A DNA stretch of 64,000 nucleotides from an uncultured Roseateles sp. (GTDB lineage Bacteria > Pseudomonadota > Gammaproteobacteria > Burkholderiales > Burkholderiaceae_C), in the NCBI RefSeq assembly GCF_945956965.1, contig NZ_CAMFJS010000004.1, forward strand, positions 1 to 64,000. Reading direction: 5' to 3'. The translations under genes and the position numbers were made by a program. Below are positions 16,468-24,103 of the stretch, piece by piece. The notes beneath the pieces are model-generated. The model saw only the letters and a program-made list of their open reading frames with translations. It had not been told where the DNA came from and made no database searches. How positions within the stretch are numbered: the stretch's first letter is position 1; every line of letters starts with the position of its first letter.

Positions 16468-18659
16468 AAAAGAACGCATTGCTATTGCTGACCCTGGCTG
16501 CGGCCATGCTGCTGGCCGGCTGCGCCAATCCGGCGCTGCGCCAGGCCGAGGAGCTGAACCGCAACAACCAGGCGAACGAGGCCTACACCTTGCTGACCGA
16601 GGCCTTGCGCCTGGCGCCGAATGACCACGCCGTGCGCGCCGCTCAGCTGCGCACCCAGCAGCAGCTGGTGTCCCGCCTGCTGATCCAGATCGAAGGCCTG
16701 CGTGGCGCCGGCCGCTGGGACGAGATGGGCGAGGCCATGGCCCAGCTGCGCAAGCTCGATGCCCACCACCCGCGCCTGGACTATTTCGACGCCGAACTGG
16801 CCCGCGGCCCGCGCCAGGAGGCCAAGCTGCAAAGCGCCCGCGCCCTGCTGCGCGAGGGCAAGGTGGACCGCGCCGAGGCGCTGGCACGCGAGATCATTGC
16901 CGAGTCGCCCAACCACCCCGGCGCCCGTTTGCTGCTGAGCCAGGCCGCGCAGGCGCGGCCTTTGGAAGCGCAAAGCAATGAGATGGGCCCGGCCTTCCAG
17001 AAGCCGGTGACGCTGGAGTTCCGCGACGCGCCGCTGCGCCAGGTGTTTGAGGCGCTGGCGCGCAGCAGCAGCATCAATTTTGTTTTCGATAAAGACGTGC
17101 GGGCCGATGCCAAGATCACCGTCTTCCTGCGCAATGTCTCGCTGGACGAAGCCATGCGCGTGGTGCTGTCCACCCAGCAACTGGACCGCAAGCTGCTCAA
17201 CGACAGCTCGGTGCTGATCTTCCCCAACACCGCCGGCAAGCAGCGCGAGCATCAAGAGCTGATCACCCGCACGCTCTACCTCACTAACGCCGACGTCAAG
17301 CAGGTCCAGGCCATGGTGCGCACGATTGCCAAGGTGCGTGACATTCATGTGGACGAACGCCTGAACCTGATGGTGGTGCGCGACACGCCCGAGGTGATGC
17401 GCTTGGTGGAAAAGCTGATCGCGTCGGTGGACCTGCCTGAGCCCGAGGTGATGTTGGAGCTGGAGGTGATGGAGATGAGCACCGACCGCGCCAATGCCCT
17501 GGGGCTCAAGTTCCCCGACACGGTGCAGTACGGCCTGACCGGCGTCAGCGGCCAGGTGGATCTGAGCCGGCGCGGCAGCTTCACCGCCTCGGTGGCCAAC
17601 CCGGCCGTGGTGGCCACCCTGCGCGGCGTGGCGGGCGATGTGAACATCCTCGCCAACCCGCGCATCCGCGTGCGTAACCACGAAAAAGCCAAGGTGCATA
17701 TCGGCGAGAAGTTGCCGGTGTTTACCACCACCTCGTCCATCAATGTGGGTGTGGCGGCTTCGGTGTCTTATCTGGATGTGGGCCTGAAGCTGGATGTAGA
17801 ACCGACGATTCAGCTCGACAACGACGTCAGCATCAAGGTCGGCCTGGAGGTCAGCAATCTGATCAGCGAGGTCAGCGGGCCGAATGGTTCCAGCGCCTAC
17901 CGCATCGGCACCCGCGTCACCTCCACCACGCTGCGCCTCAACGACGGTGAGACACAGGTGCTGGCCGGCCTGATCAATGACGAAGACCGCCGCACCGCCA
18001 ACGGCATTCCTGGCCTGTCGACCCTGCCGGTGCTGGGCCGCTTGTTCGGGGTCACGCAAGACAACCACACCAAGACCGAGATCGTGCTCTTGATCACCCC
18101 ACGCATCGTGCGCAATCTGGCCTTGCCGGAGCTGAGCACGACGCGCATGGCCGGTGGCACTGATGCCTCGCCGGGCGCCTTCAGCAGCTTGCTCAAGGCC
18201 AATGCCAAAGCGGGCGTGGGCTTGGCCGGCGCCGGCGCTGCGCGCGCGACTGGGGTGATCAACACCCCGGCTGCCAACACTGCAGCAGCCGCCGCAACGG
18301 GCGCCGCTGAGGCCACGCCCAGCGAGGCCGTATTGCGCTTTGAGGTCACGCCCCAGGTGGCGGCCGGTGGCACGGCGACGGTGTCCTTGCGCAATGACAG
18401 CGGCGCCACCGTGCGCGCCGAAGTGGAATACGACCCGGCCAAGCTGGCTTCTGCCCAAGGCGGCGGCCCGGCCGGCCGTCAGCCGGTGGAGCTGCCGCCA
18501 CGCGGCGAGCGGGTGGTTGTGCTGCGTGCCTTGCCGGCTGCGGCGGGCCAGGTGCTCAATATCACGGTCAGCGGTGCCCAGGGCAGCGCGGCCAACGGCG
18601 ACAGCGTGCCGGTGCGCCTGGACGGCACCGGCTTGTTGACCGTGGACGCGGCGCGCTAA
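16464..18659 (+). CDS. gspD: Secretin lipoprotein, GspD-like, with extra C-terminal domain
   Basis: Secretins form the outer-membrane gate of type II secretion and type IV pili. I place the start at ATG 16464, which opens a lipoprotein signal ('MLLAGC') and overlaps the previous gene by ATGA. The 731 residues show TPR-like helices (about 20-160), an STN/N0 region ('VTLEFRDAPLRQVFEALARSS'), an N1-type domain ('RTLYLTNADVKQVQAMV') and the secretin core ('LINDEDRRTANGIPGLSTLP', 'TEIVLLITPRIV'). After the core, about 110 residues follow an Ala-rich linker ('VLRFEVTPQVAAGGTATVSL'). They resemble a cohesin/Ig-like beta domain, which canonical GspD lacks. Confidence 0.9.
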   Translation: MKKNALLLLTLAAAMLLAGCANPALRQAEELNRNNQANEAYTLLTEALRLAPNDHAVRAAQLRTQQQLVSRLLIQIEGLRGAGRWDEMGEAMAQLRKLDAHHPRLDYFDAELARGPRQEAKLQSARALLREGKVDRAEALAREIIAESPNHPGARLLLSQAAQARPLEAQSNEMGPAFQKPVTLEFRDAPLRQVFEALARSSSINFVFDKDVRADAKITVFLRNVSLDEAMRVVLSTQQLDRKLLNDSSVLIFPNTAGKQREHQELITRTLYLTNADVKQVQAMVRTIAKVRDIHVDERLNLMVVRDTPEVMRLVEKLIASVDLPEPEVMLELEVMEMSTDRANALGLKFPDTVQYGLTGVSGQVDLSRRGSFTASVANPAVVATLRGVAGDVNILANPRIRVRNHEKAKVHIGEKLPVFTTTSSINVGVAASVSYLDVGLKLDVEPTIQLDNDVSIKVGLEVSNLISEVSGPNGSSAYRIGTRVTSTTLRLNDGETQVLAGLINDEDRRTANGIPGLSTLPVLGRLFGVTQDNHTKTEIVLLITPRIVRNLALPELSTTRMAGGTDASPGAFSSLLKANAKAGVGLAGAGAARATGVINTPAANTAAAAATGAAEATPSEAVLRFEVTPQVAAGGTATVSLRNDSGATVRAEVEYDPAKLASAQGGGPAGRQPVELPPRGERVVVLRALPAAAGQVLNITVSGAQGSAANGDSVPVRLDGTGLLTVDAAR

Positions 18660-18679
18660 GGCTGGGCACCAAGCAGGGT

Positions 18680-19165
18680 ATGAGCAAGGGCATGAGTAAG
18701 AAGGGCCGGGGCTTCACGCTGATCGAGATGCTGGTGGTCTTGGCCATCATGGCCATGCTCGCCGGTGCAGCGCGGCCCTTGCTGGAGCTGACGGTGCAGC
18801 GCACGCAAGAGCATGAGTTGCGCGCCGGCCTGCGCCAGATTCGCGGCGCGCTGGATGCCTACAAAAAAGCGGCCGAGGCCGGCCAGATCAAGCTCAGCCC
18901 CGAGGACAGCGGCTACCCGCCGACCCTGCAAGCCCTGGTGCAAGGCGTGCCTGATATCAAGTCCGCCGAAGGCCGCAAGCTCTACTTTTTGCGCCGCTTG
19001 CCGCGCGACCCTTTTGCCGAAAGCAGCTTGCCCGCGGCCGAGAGCTGGGCCACCCGCGCGGCCGATAGCCCGCCCGATGACCCCCAGCCCGGCCGCGATG
19101 TGTTTGATGTGTTCTCGCGCTCCGAGCGCCGCGCGCTGGACGGCACGCGCTACAAGGATTGGTGA
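18680..19165 (+). CDS. GspG-like pseudopilin
   Basis: A 161-residue prepilin-like protein. The cleavage site 'GRGFTLIEMLVVLAIMAMLAGAA' has Phe+1 and Glu+5 and is followed by the usual hydrophobic helix. A region with 'LYFLRRLPRDPF' and 'FDVFSRSERRALDGTRYKDW' matches the ends of small GspG-type pseudopilins. It follows the secretin gene by 20 bases. Translation could begin at 18680 or at the second Met (18692). It is probably a minor or alternative pseudopilin of the same machine. Confidence 0.85.
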   Translation: MSKGMSKKGRGFTLIEMLVVLAIMAMLAGAARPLLELTVQRTQEHELRAGLRQIRGALDAYKKAAEAGQIKLSPEDSGYPPTLQALVQGVPDIKSAEGRKLYFLRRLPRDPFAESSLPAAESWATRAADSPPDDPQPGRDVFDVFSRSERRALDGTRYKDW

Positions 19166-19170
19166 GCCCT

Positions 19171-19560
19171 ATGCGCAGCAAGCCCCTTTCACGCGGCTTC
19201 ACCTTGATCGAGTTGATCGTGGTGATGGCCATCGTCGCCCTGCTGGCTTCCATTGTGGCGCCGCGTTATTTCAACAGCTTGCAGAAGTCGCGCGAGACGG
19301 CGCTGCGCACTTCACTGAATGTGATGCGCGACGCGATTGACCAATACGCCGCTGACAAAGGCCGTTATCCCGATTCGCTGGAAACCCTGGCCACGGCGCG
19401 CTATATCCGCGAAGTGCCGGAGGATGCGCTGACCGGCAGCCGTGAGACCTGGGTCACGCTCAGCCCGCCGCCCGAGGCGCAGCTCAGTGGTGAGCTCTAC
19501 GATGTGCGCAGCGGCGCGGCCGGCCGCGCCAGCGATGGCCGCTTGTTTGCCGATTGGTGA
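19171..19560 (+). CDS. Pseudopilin, GspG/GspH-type
   Basis: The ATG at 19171 ('MRSKPLSRGFTLIELIV') is preferred over the TTG used by the ORF track, which lies inside the upstream gene. The 129-residue product has a short basic leader, the cleavage site 'RGFTLIEL' with Glu+5, the hydrophobic helix and a compact C-terminal domain ('DQYAADKGRYPDSLETLA', ending 'GRLFADW'). It resembles small GspG proteins. The gap to the previous gene is 5 bases and the next gene begins 2 bases after its stop, so it is in the same operon. Confidence 0.85.
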   Translation: MRSKPLSRGFTLIELIVVMAIVALLASIVAPRYFNSLQKSRETALRTSLNVMRDAIDQYAADKGRYPDSLETLATARYIREVPEDALTGSRETWVTLSPPPEAQLSGELYDVRSGAAGRASDGRLFADW

Positions 19561-19562
19561 GC

Positions 19563-20207
19563 ATGGCAGTCCGTCCATCGGCCAGCCATGCCTTGGGGCG
19601 GCCAGCCCGCCAAACGGGCTTCACCTACCTGGGCCTGCTGTTCTTTGTGGCCCTGTCGTCGGCTGGACTTGCGGCGCTGGGCAATAGCTGGCAGATGGCC
19701 GCGCAGCGCGAGCGGGAGCGCGAGCTGGAGTTCCGGGGCAACGAGATTGCCAAGGCGATTGCCAGTTATGTCAAGGCTAGCCCGGTGCAGCCCGGCCAGT
19801 ACCCGCAGCGCTTTGAGGACTTGCTGGTGGACCGGCGCGCCGTCAAGCCGCGTCACCATTTGCGCCGCCTCTACCTCGACCCCTTCACCGGCAAGCCCGA
19901 CTGGGTCTTGGTGAAGGATGAGACCGCGGCGCCAGTCTTCGGCACCGTGCCAACCCTGCCCGGCGCCCAGCCTTGGCCCAGCAGCAGTAGCGCCGCGCTG
20001 ACGGCAGCCAGCTTCAGTGCCGTGCGCAGTCGCTCGGACCATGCCTTGCAGCGCGAGTCTCAAGCCAATGGCGAGCCGCTGCGGCGCGCCAGTGATTGGC
20101 TGTTCAGCGCGCGCCAGTTTGAAGAACAGCAACAGCAGGCGCAGGCCCCGACGGCTGTGCCGCCTCCGCCCACATCACCCACCGAGCCTGGCAGCGGGCG
20201 GCCCTGA
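19563..20207 (+). CDS. Pseudopilin-like protein lacking Glu+5
   Basis: The ATG at 19563 is preferred over the TTG at 19554. This 214-residue protein has a prepilin-like N-terminus, 'RQTGFTYLGLLFFVALSSAGLAALG', but position +5 is Gly rather than Glu, as occasionally happens in tip pseudopilins such as GspK. The middle part ('EIAKAIASYVKASP', 'LDPFTGKPDWVLVKDE') is conserved-looking, and the end is a Gln/Pro-rich tail. It closes the secretion cluster and could be the pseudopilus tip subunit. That role is inferred from the missing Glu and the gene order. Confidence 0.72.
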   Translation: MAVRPSASHALGRPARQTGFTYLGLLFFVALSSAGLAALGNSWQMAAQRERERELEFRGNEIAKAIASYVKASPVQPGQYPQRFEDLLVDRRAVKPRHHLRRLYLDPFTGKPDWVLVKDETAAPVFGTVPTLPGAQPWPSSSSAALTAASFSAVRSRSDHALQRESQANGEPLRRASDWLFSARQFEEQQQQAQAPTAVPPPPTSPTEPGSGRP

Positions 20208-20215
20208 GCGCAAAG

Positions 20216-20251
20216 TAAAAAAAGGCGCGCTGCCTTTGCTTGCAGCGCGCC
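20216..20251 (-). terminator. Rho-independent terminator for the minus-strand PA-domain gene
   Basis: A perfect 10-bp stem, GGCGCGCTGC with GCAGCGCGCC, is followed on the minus strand by seven T residues (the A run at 20217-20223). It serves the minus-strand genes ending at 20300. The hairpin may also slow transcription arriving from the secretion operon, but no T run follows on the plus strand. Confidence 0.85.
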
Positions 20252-20299
20252 TTGGATTCAAGCAGCAGGCGTCAATCGACGCCTGTGTTGTTGAACCGA

Positions 20300-21790
20300 T
20301 TACCAGCCCAGATCCTTCAGCAGGGGCACGGTCAGGTCCTTCGGTGCCACCATGATGTTGGTCAGGTCGGAGTTGATGAAGGGCTCCATCAAGAGGTTAG
20401 GCGTGGCCGACACATCCCAATGCGAGACCGAAGAACCGCCGGCCAGCGCTGCAGGTGTGTACAGCAGCGGGCGGCCCAGGGCGTCAGCACCGGCGATGCG
20501 GGTGTTGTCGGTCGACCAAGCGCCAGCCACCGTGCCAGGCTTGCTGCGCGAGCCATAGGCCGGTGCGCGGGCCACGGCATCCTTCAGCGTGATGCCGGCA
20601 GCCTTGGTGATGCGAACGGCGGGGATGGTGATGGTGTTGTCGCTGCCGCCCAGGCCGGAGATCGGGGCCACGGCGTTGTCGGCAATCAGCACACCCACCG
20701 CACCGGCGATTTGCGCGTTCTTCACCTTGATGGTGAAGCCGCAAACGCCACGGTCGATGATGGCCACCTTGCCTGCGATGGCAGCCGTTTGGGCGGCGTC
20801 CAGGGCATTGCAAGCCAGCGGGTTGTTGCTGGTGCCAGCCGGCAGGGTGGCCAGGGTGCCCAGGGCTGCGGCAGCCGGAATGGCCGGGCCGAAGCTGGCA
20901 GTGCCGATGTCGTACAGGCCCGAAGCACCAGGCACCGAGGTGCTGATCTTCACCACCGGGGTGGCTTTGAGCGTCTGGGCGGCGCCGGCCACAGCGTTAT
21001 TGCCGGTCCAGGCCAGCTTCAGCGGGTTGATGGCGGAAGCCTTGCGCTCGGCGCTGTTCATGGCCAACCAGGTCTTGCCGACCGTGTTGTCGTACATAAA
21101 GCGCTCCCAGACGCTGGGCAGGCCATCTTCCGCGTAGGCGGTGAAGTTGGCGTTGACGCGCAGACCGGTGGAGGTGCTGGTCAGGCCCAGCGCAAAGCCC
21201 AGGCCGTGGCCCAGCTCATGCAGCAAGGTGGTGGCGAAGTTGACCTTGTTGCCAGCATTGCCGTCCAGGCCCAGGTAGAAGGACGAACCGGCCAGGCAGT
21301 CGGCATTGCCGAGGTTGACGTTGAACTGGGTCTTGATGTCCACATTGCCGTAGCCCGTGCCGTCATCGGGCGTGTCGGCCGAAAGATCAACGCCGGCGAT
21401 CTTGTTGGCCAGGGCTTGCGGGTACCAGGTGCCGGGGACGGAACCGGTGAAGTCGCGCCAGAAGTTCCAGGCACCGGCGCTGCCCAGCACGGCCGAGCCG
21501 GCGTCGCAGGTCAGGGCTTCCCAGGCGGCGCTGACGTTGATGTTGACATTGCTGTTCAGCGCTTGTTCCCAGATATTGGCGACATGACGGTAGACGTTCA
21601 TGCGCTGCTGGCCCAGCGTGGTGCCGGGGTTGCCACCGACCGGGGCCACCGGGGTCGTGTCATTGAAGCCCACGCCCGGCTTGTCGCGGCTGGTGATGTT
21701 GATGGTGGCGGCTTGGGTGGCGCTGCTCAGGCAAAGCAGGGCAGTGGCCAGAGCCAGGGCGGAGAAGGGAGTGTTGTGCTTGATGCTCAT
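20300..21790 (-). CDS. Secreted PA-domain protein with HExxHxxGF zinc-protease motif
   Basis: The 496-residue protein starts with a Sec signal peptide ('ALALATALLCLSSATQA'). At about residues 190-199 it has 'LLHELGHGLGF', an HExxHxxGx zinc-binding motif of metzincin-type peptidases. A PA (protease-associated) domain occupies roughly 330-410 ('GKVAIIDRGVCGFTIKVKNAQIAGAVGVLIAD'). The C-terminal part ('MEPFINSDLTNIMVAPKDLTVPLLKDLGW') resembles the end of reprolysin-like catalytic domains with an embedded PA insert. It is probably an exported metallopeptidase and a plausible substrate of the neighbouring secretion machine, though that link is only positional. It has no PEP-CTERM tail. Confidence 0.85.
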   Translation of the reverse strand: MSIKHNTPFSALALATALLCLSSATQAATINITSRDKPGVGFNDTTPVAPVGGNPGTTLGQQRMNVYRHVANIWEQALNSNVNINVSAAWEALTCDAGSAVLGSAGAWNFWRDFTGSVPGTWYPQALANKIAGVDLSADTPDDGTGYGNVDIKTQFNVNLGNADCLAGSSFYLGLDGNAGNKVNFATTLLHELGHGLGFALGLTSTSTGLRVNANFTAYAEDGLPSVWERFMYDNTVGKTWLAMNSAERKASAINPLKLAWTGNNAVAGAAQTLKATPVVKISTSVPGASGLYDIGTASFGPAIPAAAALGTLATLPAGTSNNPLACNALDAAQTAAIAGKVAIIDRGVCGFTIKVKNAQIAGAVGVLIADNAVAPISGLGGSDNTITIPAVRITKAAGITLKDAVARAPAYGSRSKPGTVAGAWSTDNTRIAGADALGRPLLYTPAALAGGSSVSHWDVSATPNLLMEPFINSDLTNIMVAPKDLTVPLLKDLGW

Positions 21791-21798
21791 GATGGGGC

Positions 21799-22239
21799 TT
21801 ACTCCGTGGCCAGCTTGTTGGCGATCTTGGCTTGGGCGGCGGCGGATTTGAGCGCGGCCTGAGCTTCGTCAGGGGACTCGAAGCACTCTTGGGCGACGCT
21901 GCCGTCGGCCTTCTTCACGGCGACCGACATGCTGATGAAGGCATCGGTCACGCGGGCACCACGGGCGCCGGAGGCATGGCTTTTTTGCATCGGTGCCTGG
22001 ACGGCGCCAATGCTGCTGCTGCGCAGGCTTTGGTTGCGGTTGGCCTGCAGTTCCAGCTTGCTCAGTTCTTCGGGTGTGGCGGCGCGCAGTTGGCCGCTTT
22101 CGGCATCACGCACCACAACCAGGCTGTTGCCGGCAGCGGTGGCGCTGGGGCTTGCTGCGTGATCGCCGTGGGCGAAGGCGGGTTGGGCCAGGGCGACCGC
22201 GGCCAGGCCGCAAGCGGCGGCAAAGGAAATCTTATTCAT
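21799..22239 (-). CDS. Small exported protein, post-PEP-CTERM-1-like
   Basis: The start is placed at ATG 22239 ('MNKISFAAACGLAAVALAQPAFA'), which opens a signal peptide and has AGGAG about 10 bases upstream; the ORF-track start at 22302 lacks these. The 146-residue product contains 'SLVVVRDAESGQLRAATPEELSKLE' and ends in a domain with 'DGSVAQECFESPDEAQAAL'. From memory, this arrangement is that of the 'post-PEP-CTERM-1' family, small proteins often found near PEP-CTERM genes. It lies 8 bases before the PA-domain gene and downstream of a PEP-CTERM gene. Molecular function is unknown. Confidence 0.7.
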   Translation of the reverse strand: MNKISFAAACGLAAVALAQPAFAHGDHAASPSATAAGNSLVVVRDAESGQLRAATPEELSKLELQANRNQSLRSSSIGAVQAPMQKSHASGARGARVTDAFISMSVAVKKADGSVAQECFESPDEAQAALKSAAAQAKIANKLATE

Positions 22240-22283
22240 GAGGAGTGACTCCTGATGTGAATCAAAAAGGGGATGGCGCAGGG

Positions 22284-22306
22284 GGCGATGCCGCAGGGGC
22301 ATCGCC
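22284..22306. repeat. Hairpin between PEP-CTERM gene and downstream gene
   Basis: GGCGATGCC and GGCATCGCC form a perfect 9-bp stem with a 5-base loop. It lies in the transcript between the PEP-CTERM gene and the next gene without an adjacent T run. It may stabilise the upstream mRNA or attenuate read-through. Confidence 0.5.
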
Positions 22307-22358
22307 TAGGCAGCGGTGAGGCTGCTCAGCGCCGTGTCAGCTGTGAATCAGCAGGGAT

Positions 22359-23000
22359 TCAGCGCGCAGCCTTGCGCTTGCGCAGCAGGCCCAGGCCGCC
22401 CAGGCCGGCGGCCAGCATCAGCCAGCTCGAAGGCTCGGGCACGGCGTTGACCGACAGGGTGTCGATGCCGACGTAGTTGGCGGTGTCGGCAGCGCCGGTG
22501 TAATTGATCGCAAAGCGTGCCACGCTGCCGGCGCCATGGGCGGCGAAGGTGATGGTGTACTTGGTCCAATCATTGGTCGGCACGGTGACCACTGAGCCCA
22601 TGCTGAAGTCAGCGGCATTGCTGCCACCGGTGCTGGCGCCGAAGCTGATCAGGTCGGCGAGGCCGTCAGCCGCGTCTGCTTTGGCGTAGAAGCTCAGTTG
22701 CAGAGCCGTCGCGTTGGAGAAGGTGGGGGTGATCAGCCAGTTGTTGATCTGGCCACCGACGGCGGCATTGTTGTAGTTGCCGGCGATATAGGAGTTGGCT
22801 TCGCCAGCTTGGGCGGTGAAGATATTGGCGCCGCCCTGGAACCAGTCGGTAGTGCCCTTGGGCGTGCTGGCATTGTTCAGAATCCAGCCGGCGCTTGCCA
22901 GCGTGGAGATATTGTCAAAACCCTCGTTGATCAGAACTTCGGAATGCGCGCCTGCTAGCGCCGCGCTCAGGGCCAATGCCGTCATGGCTTTCTTGAACAT
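22359..23000 (-). CDS. PEP-CTERM surface protein with choice-of-anchor J-like domain
   Basis: The 213-residue protein has a signal peptide ('MTALALSAALAGAHS') and a beta-rich domain with 'NEGFDNISTLASAGW' and 'GTTDWFQG', typical of choice-of-anchor J / cleaved-adhesin domains. It ends in a PEP-CTERM sorting signal: 'VPEPSSWLMLAAGLGGLGLL' and then the basic 'RKRKAAR'. PEP-CTERM proteins are processed by exosortase, usually in exopolysaccharide-producing bacteria. The exosortase itself is not in this window. It begins a minus-strand run with the next two genes. Confidence 0.93.
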   Translation of the reverse strand: MFKKAMTALALSAALAGAHSEVLINEGFDNISTLASAGWILNNASTPKGTTDWFQGGANIFTAQAGEANSYIAGNYNNAAVGGQINNWLITPTFSNATALQLSFYAKADAADGLADLISFGASTGGSNAADFSMGSVVTVPTNDWTKYTITFAAHGAGSVARFAINYTGAADTANYVGIDTLSVNAVPEPSSWLMLAAGLGGLGLLRKRKAAR

Positions 23001-23568
23001 AAAACTTCCTCAAAAAGACAAAAAACCCTGCCGATAAGCTGGGCCTGCACGGTCCCGGTTTTCGCATTCGGGATCGGAGAATCCCCGGGCTTGTGCGGCG
23101 ACAAAAGTCGTGTCGATCTGGTGTCGTTTTGGGCCTGGGGTGACTTGATTCTGCGGGTCGTAAATGGCCGTTCTGGGCCGAAACGCATGCCTGCCCCCTA
23201 GGCTGTAGGATGGGCTTTTCCCCTAGGGGTTAGACCCCCCTCACAGCGCTGCTTGCGTGTGCATTCGTGACATTGTTGGCGCTGGCATTACCCCAATTCG
23301 GCCTGTCGCGAAACCGTCATATGGCCGATGGATAGGGGTTTGTGAGGTATTTACTGCTCGCCGATGCCGGCGGCTATCGGGGTCGGCCGGATGCTTGCCA
23401 GCCCGGCCTGTGGCGAAATATATGTGCGCTATGTGGATCATTGCGCGACACCTGAACCACAGGCTGTTGGCCTAGCAACACGGGCTGAGCAAGACCTGAC
23501 CCCCTTGGCTCAATTGAATTGAGCAGGATCCGCGTGGGTTCGGCTCAAGGCAGGGCTTTCAGACTGGC
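23001..23568. other. Intergenic stretch upstream of the PEP-CTERM gene
   Basis: No gene is supported. It must contain the PEP-CTERM gene promoter. Structured items are the CCCCTAGGGG palindrome at 23220-23229 and an imperfect repeat of CGGCCTGTCGCGAAA (about 23299-23313) and CGGCCTGTGGCGAAA (about 23404-23418). A 15-mer (23489-23503) recurs at 52383-52397. No sigma-54 -24/-12 pair was found by eye. Confidence 0.5.
23220..23229. promoter_or_regulatory. Possible operator CCCCTAGGGG upstream of the PEP-CTERM gene
   Basis: A perfect 10-bp palindrome lies about 220 bp upstream of the PEP-CTERM start. A partial copy (CCCCCTAGG, 23194-23202) sits about 20 bp away. Two similar half-sites on a promoter side suggest an activator site; the regulator is unknown. 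Confidence 0.3.
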
Positions 23569-24042
23569 TTACTCGGCCGATTTCGGCGCCGGCACAGCAC
23601 CCAGCGGCTGCAGCACGCAGCGTCCGGCCTGGCAGCTGGCGCCGGGGTCACTGATCATGCGGCAGTCCGACACCATGCCGCTGCTGGCGTTCTCGTCCTT
23701 GCGGGCCTGGGCGTGGGCGGCGATCAGGGCGCGCAGCTTGGCCTCATTGCTGCGCTTGCTGGACCAGGCGAGATAGGCATCCGGCCCACCGCAGGCCTTG
23801 GCGCCCACGGCGATGCTGTGGCATTGCTGCGGGCCGTCGCAGGCGGCGTCACCGACCTCGGCTTGAATCTGCTGCCACAGCGCTTGGCTGCTGGTCTTGT
23901 TGTTGCTGCTGGGCATGGCTTTGGCCTCCGGTGCCGCCGCGGCTGGGGCGCTGCCGCAGGCACTGGCGGCCAGGGCCAGCAGGGCAGTGATCACAGCTGC
24001 ACGCAAGGGGAATGGACGATTGGCCGAGCGAGGGGTGTTCAT
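23569..24042 (-). CDS. Hypothetical lipoprotein
   Basis: I place the start at ATG 24042 ('MNTPRSANRPFPLRAAVITALLALAASACGSAP'), which opens a lipoprotein signal peptide with Cys after 'AASA'. The ORF-track start at 24129 adds 29 unlikely residues and overlaps the neighbouring permease gene. The 157-residue product has an Ala-rich linker and then a conserved-looking domain with cysteines in 'DAACDGPQQCHSIAVGAKACGGPDAY', 'SDCRMI' and 'ASCQAGRCV', probably disulfide-bonded. I do not recognise a function. Confidence 0.75.
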   Translation of the reverse strand: MNTPRSANRPFPLRAAVITALLALAASACGSAPAAAAPEAKAMPSSNNKTSSQALWQQIQAEVGDAACDGPQQCHSIAVGAKACGGPDAYLAWSSKRSNEAKLRALIAAHAQARKDENASSGMVSDCRMISDPGASCQAGRCVLQPLGAVPAPKSAE

Positions 24043-24103
24043 GCCCGCATCGTGAGGCTTGCGGCCCGGGCTGGCAAGCCCGGCGCTGGGGTCAGGCTCA
24101 GCT

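Noticed and set aside
16482-18458. 658-aa minus-strand ORF opposite the secretin
   Set aside because: The composition is His/Gln/Val-rich with no recognisable domain, and the plus strand encodes clear secretin motifs.
20240-21862. 540-aa plus-strand ORF opposite the PA-domain gene
   Set aside because: The minus strand has a signal peptide, HELGH motif and PA domain. The plus frame is Gly/Val/Gln-rich shadow sequence.
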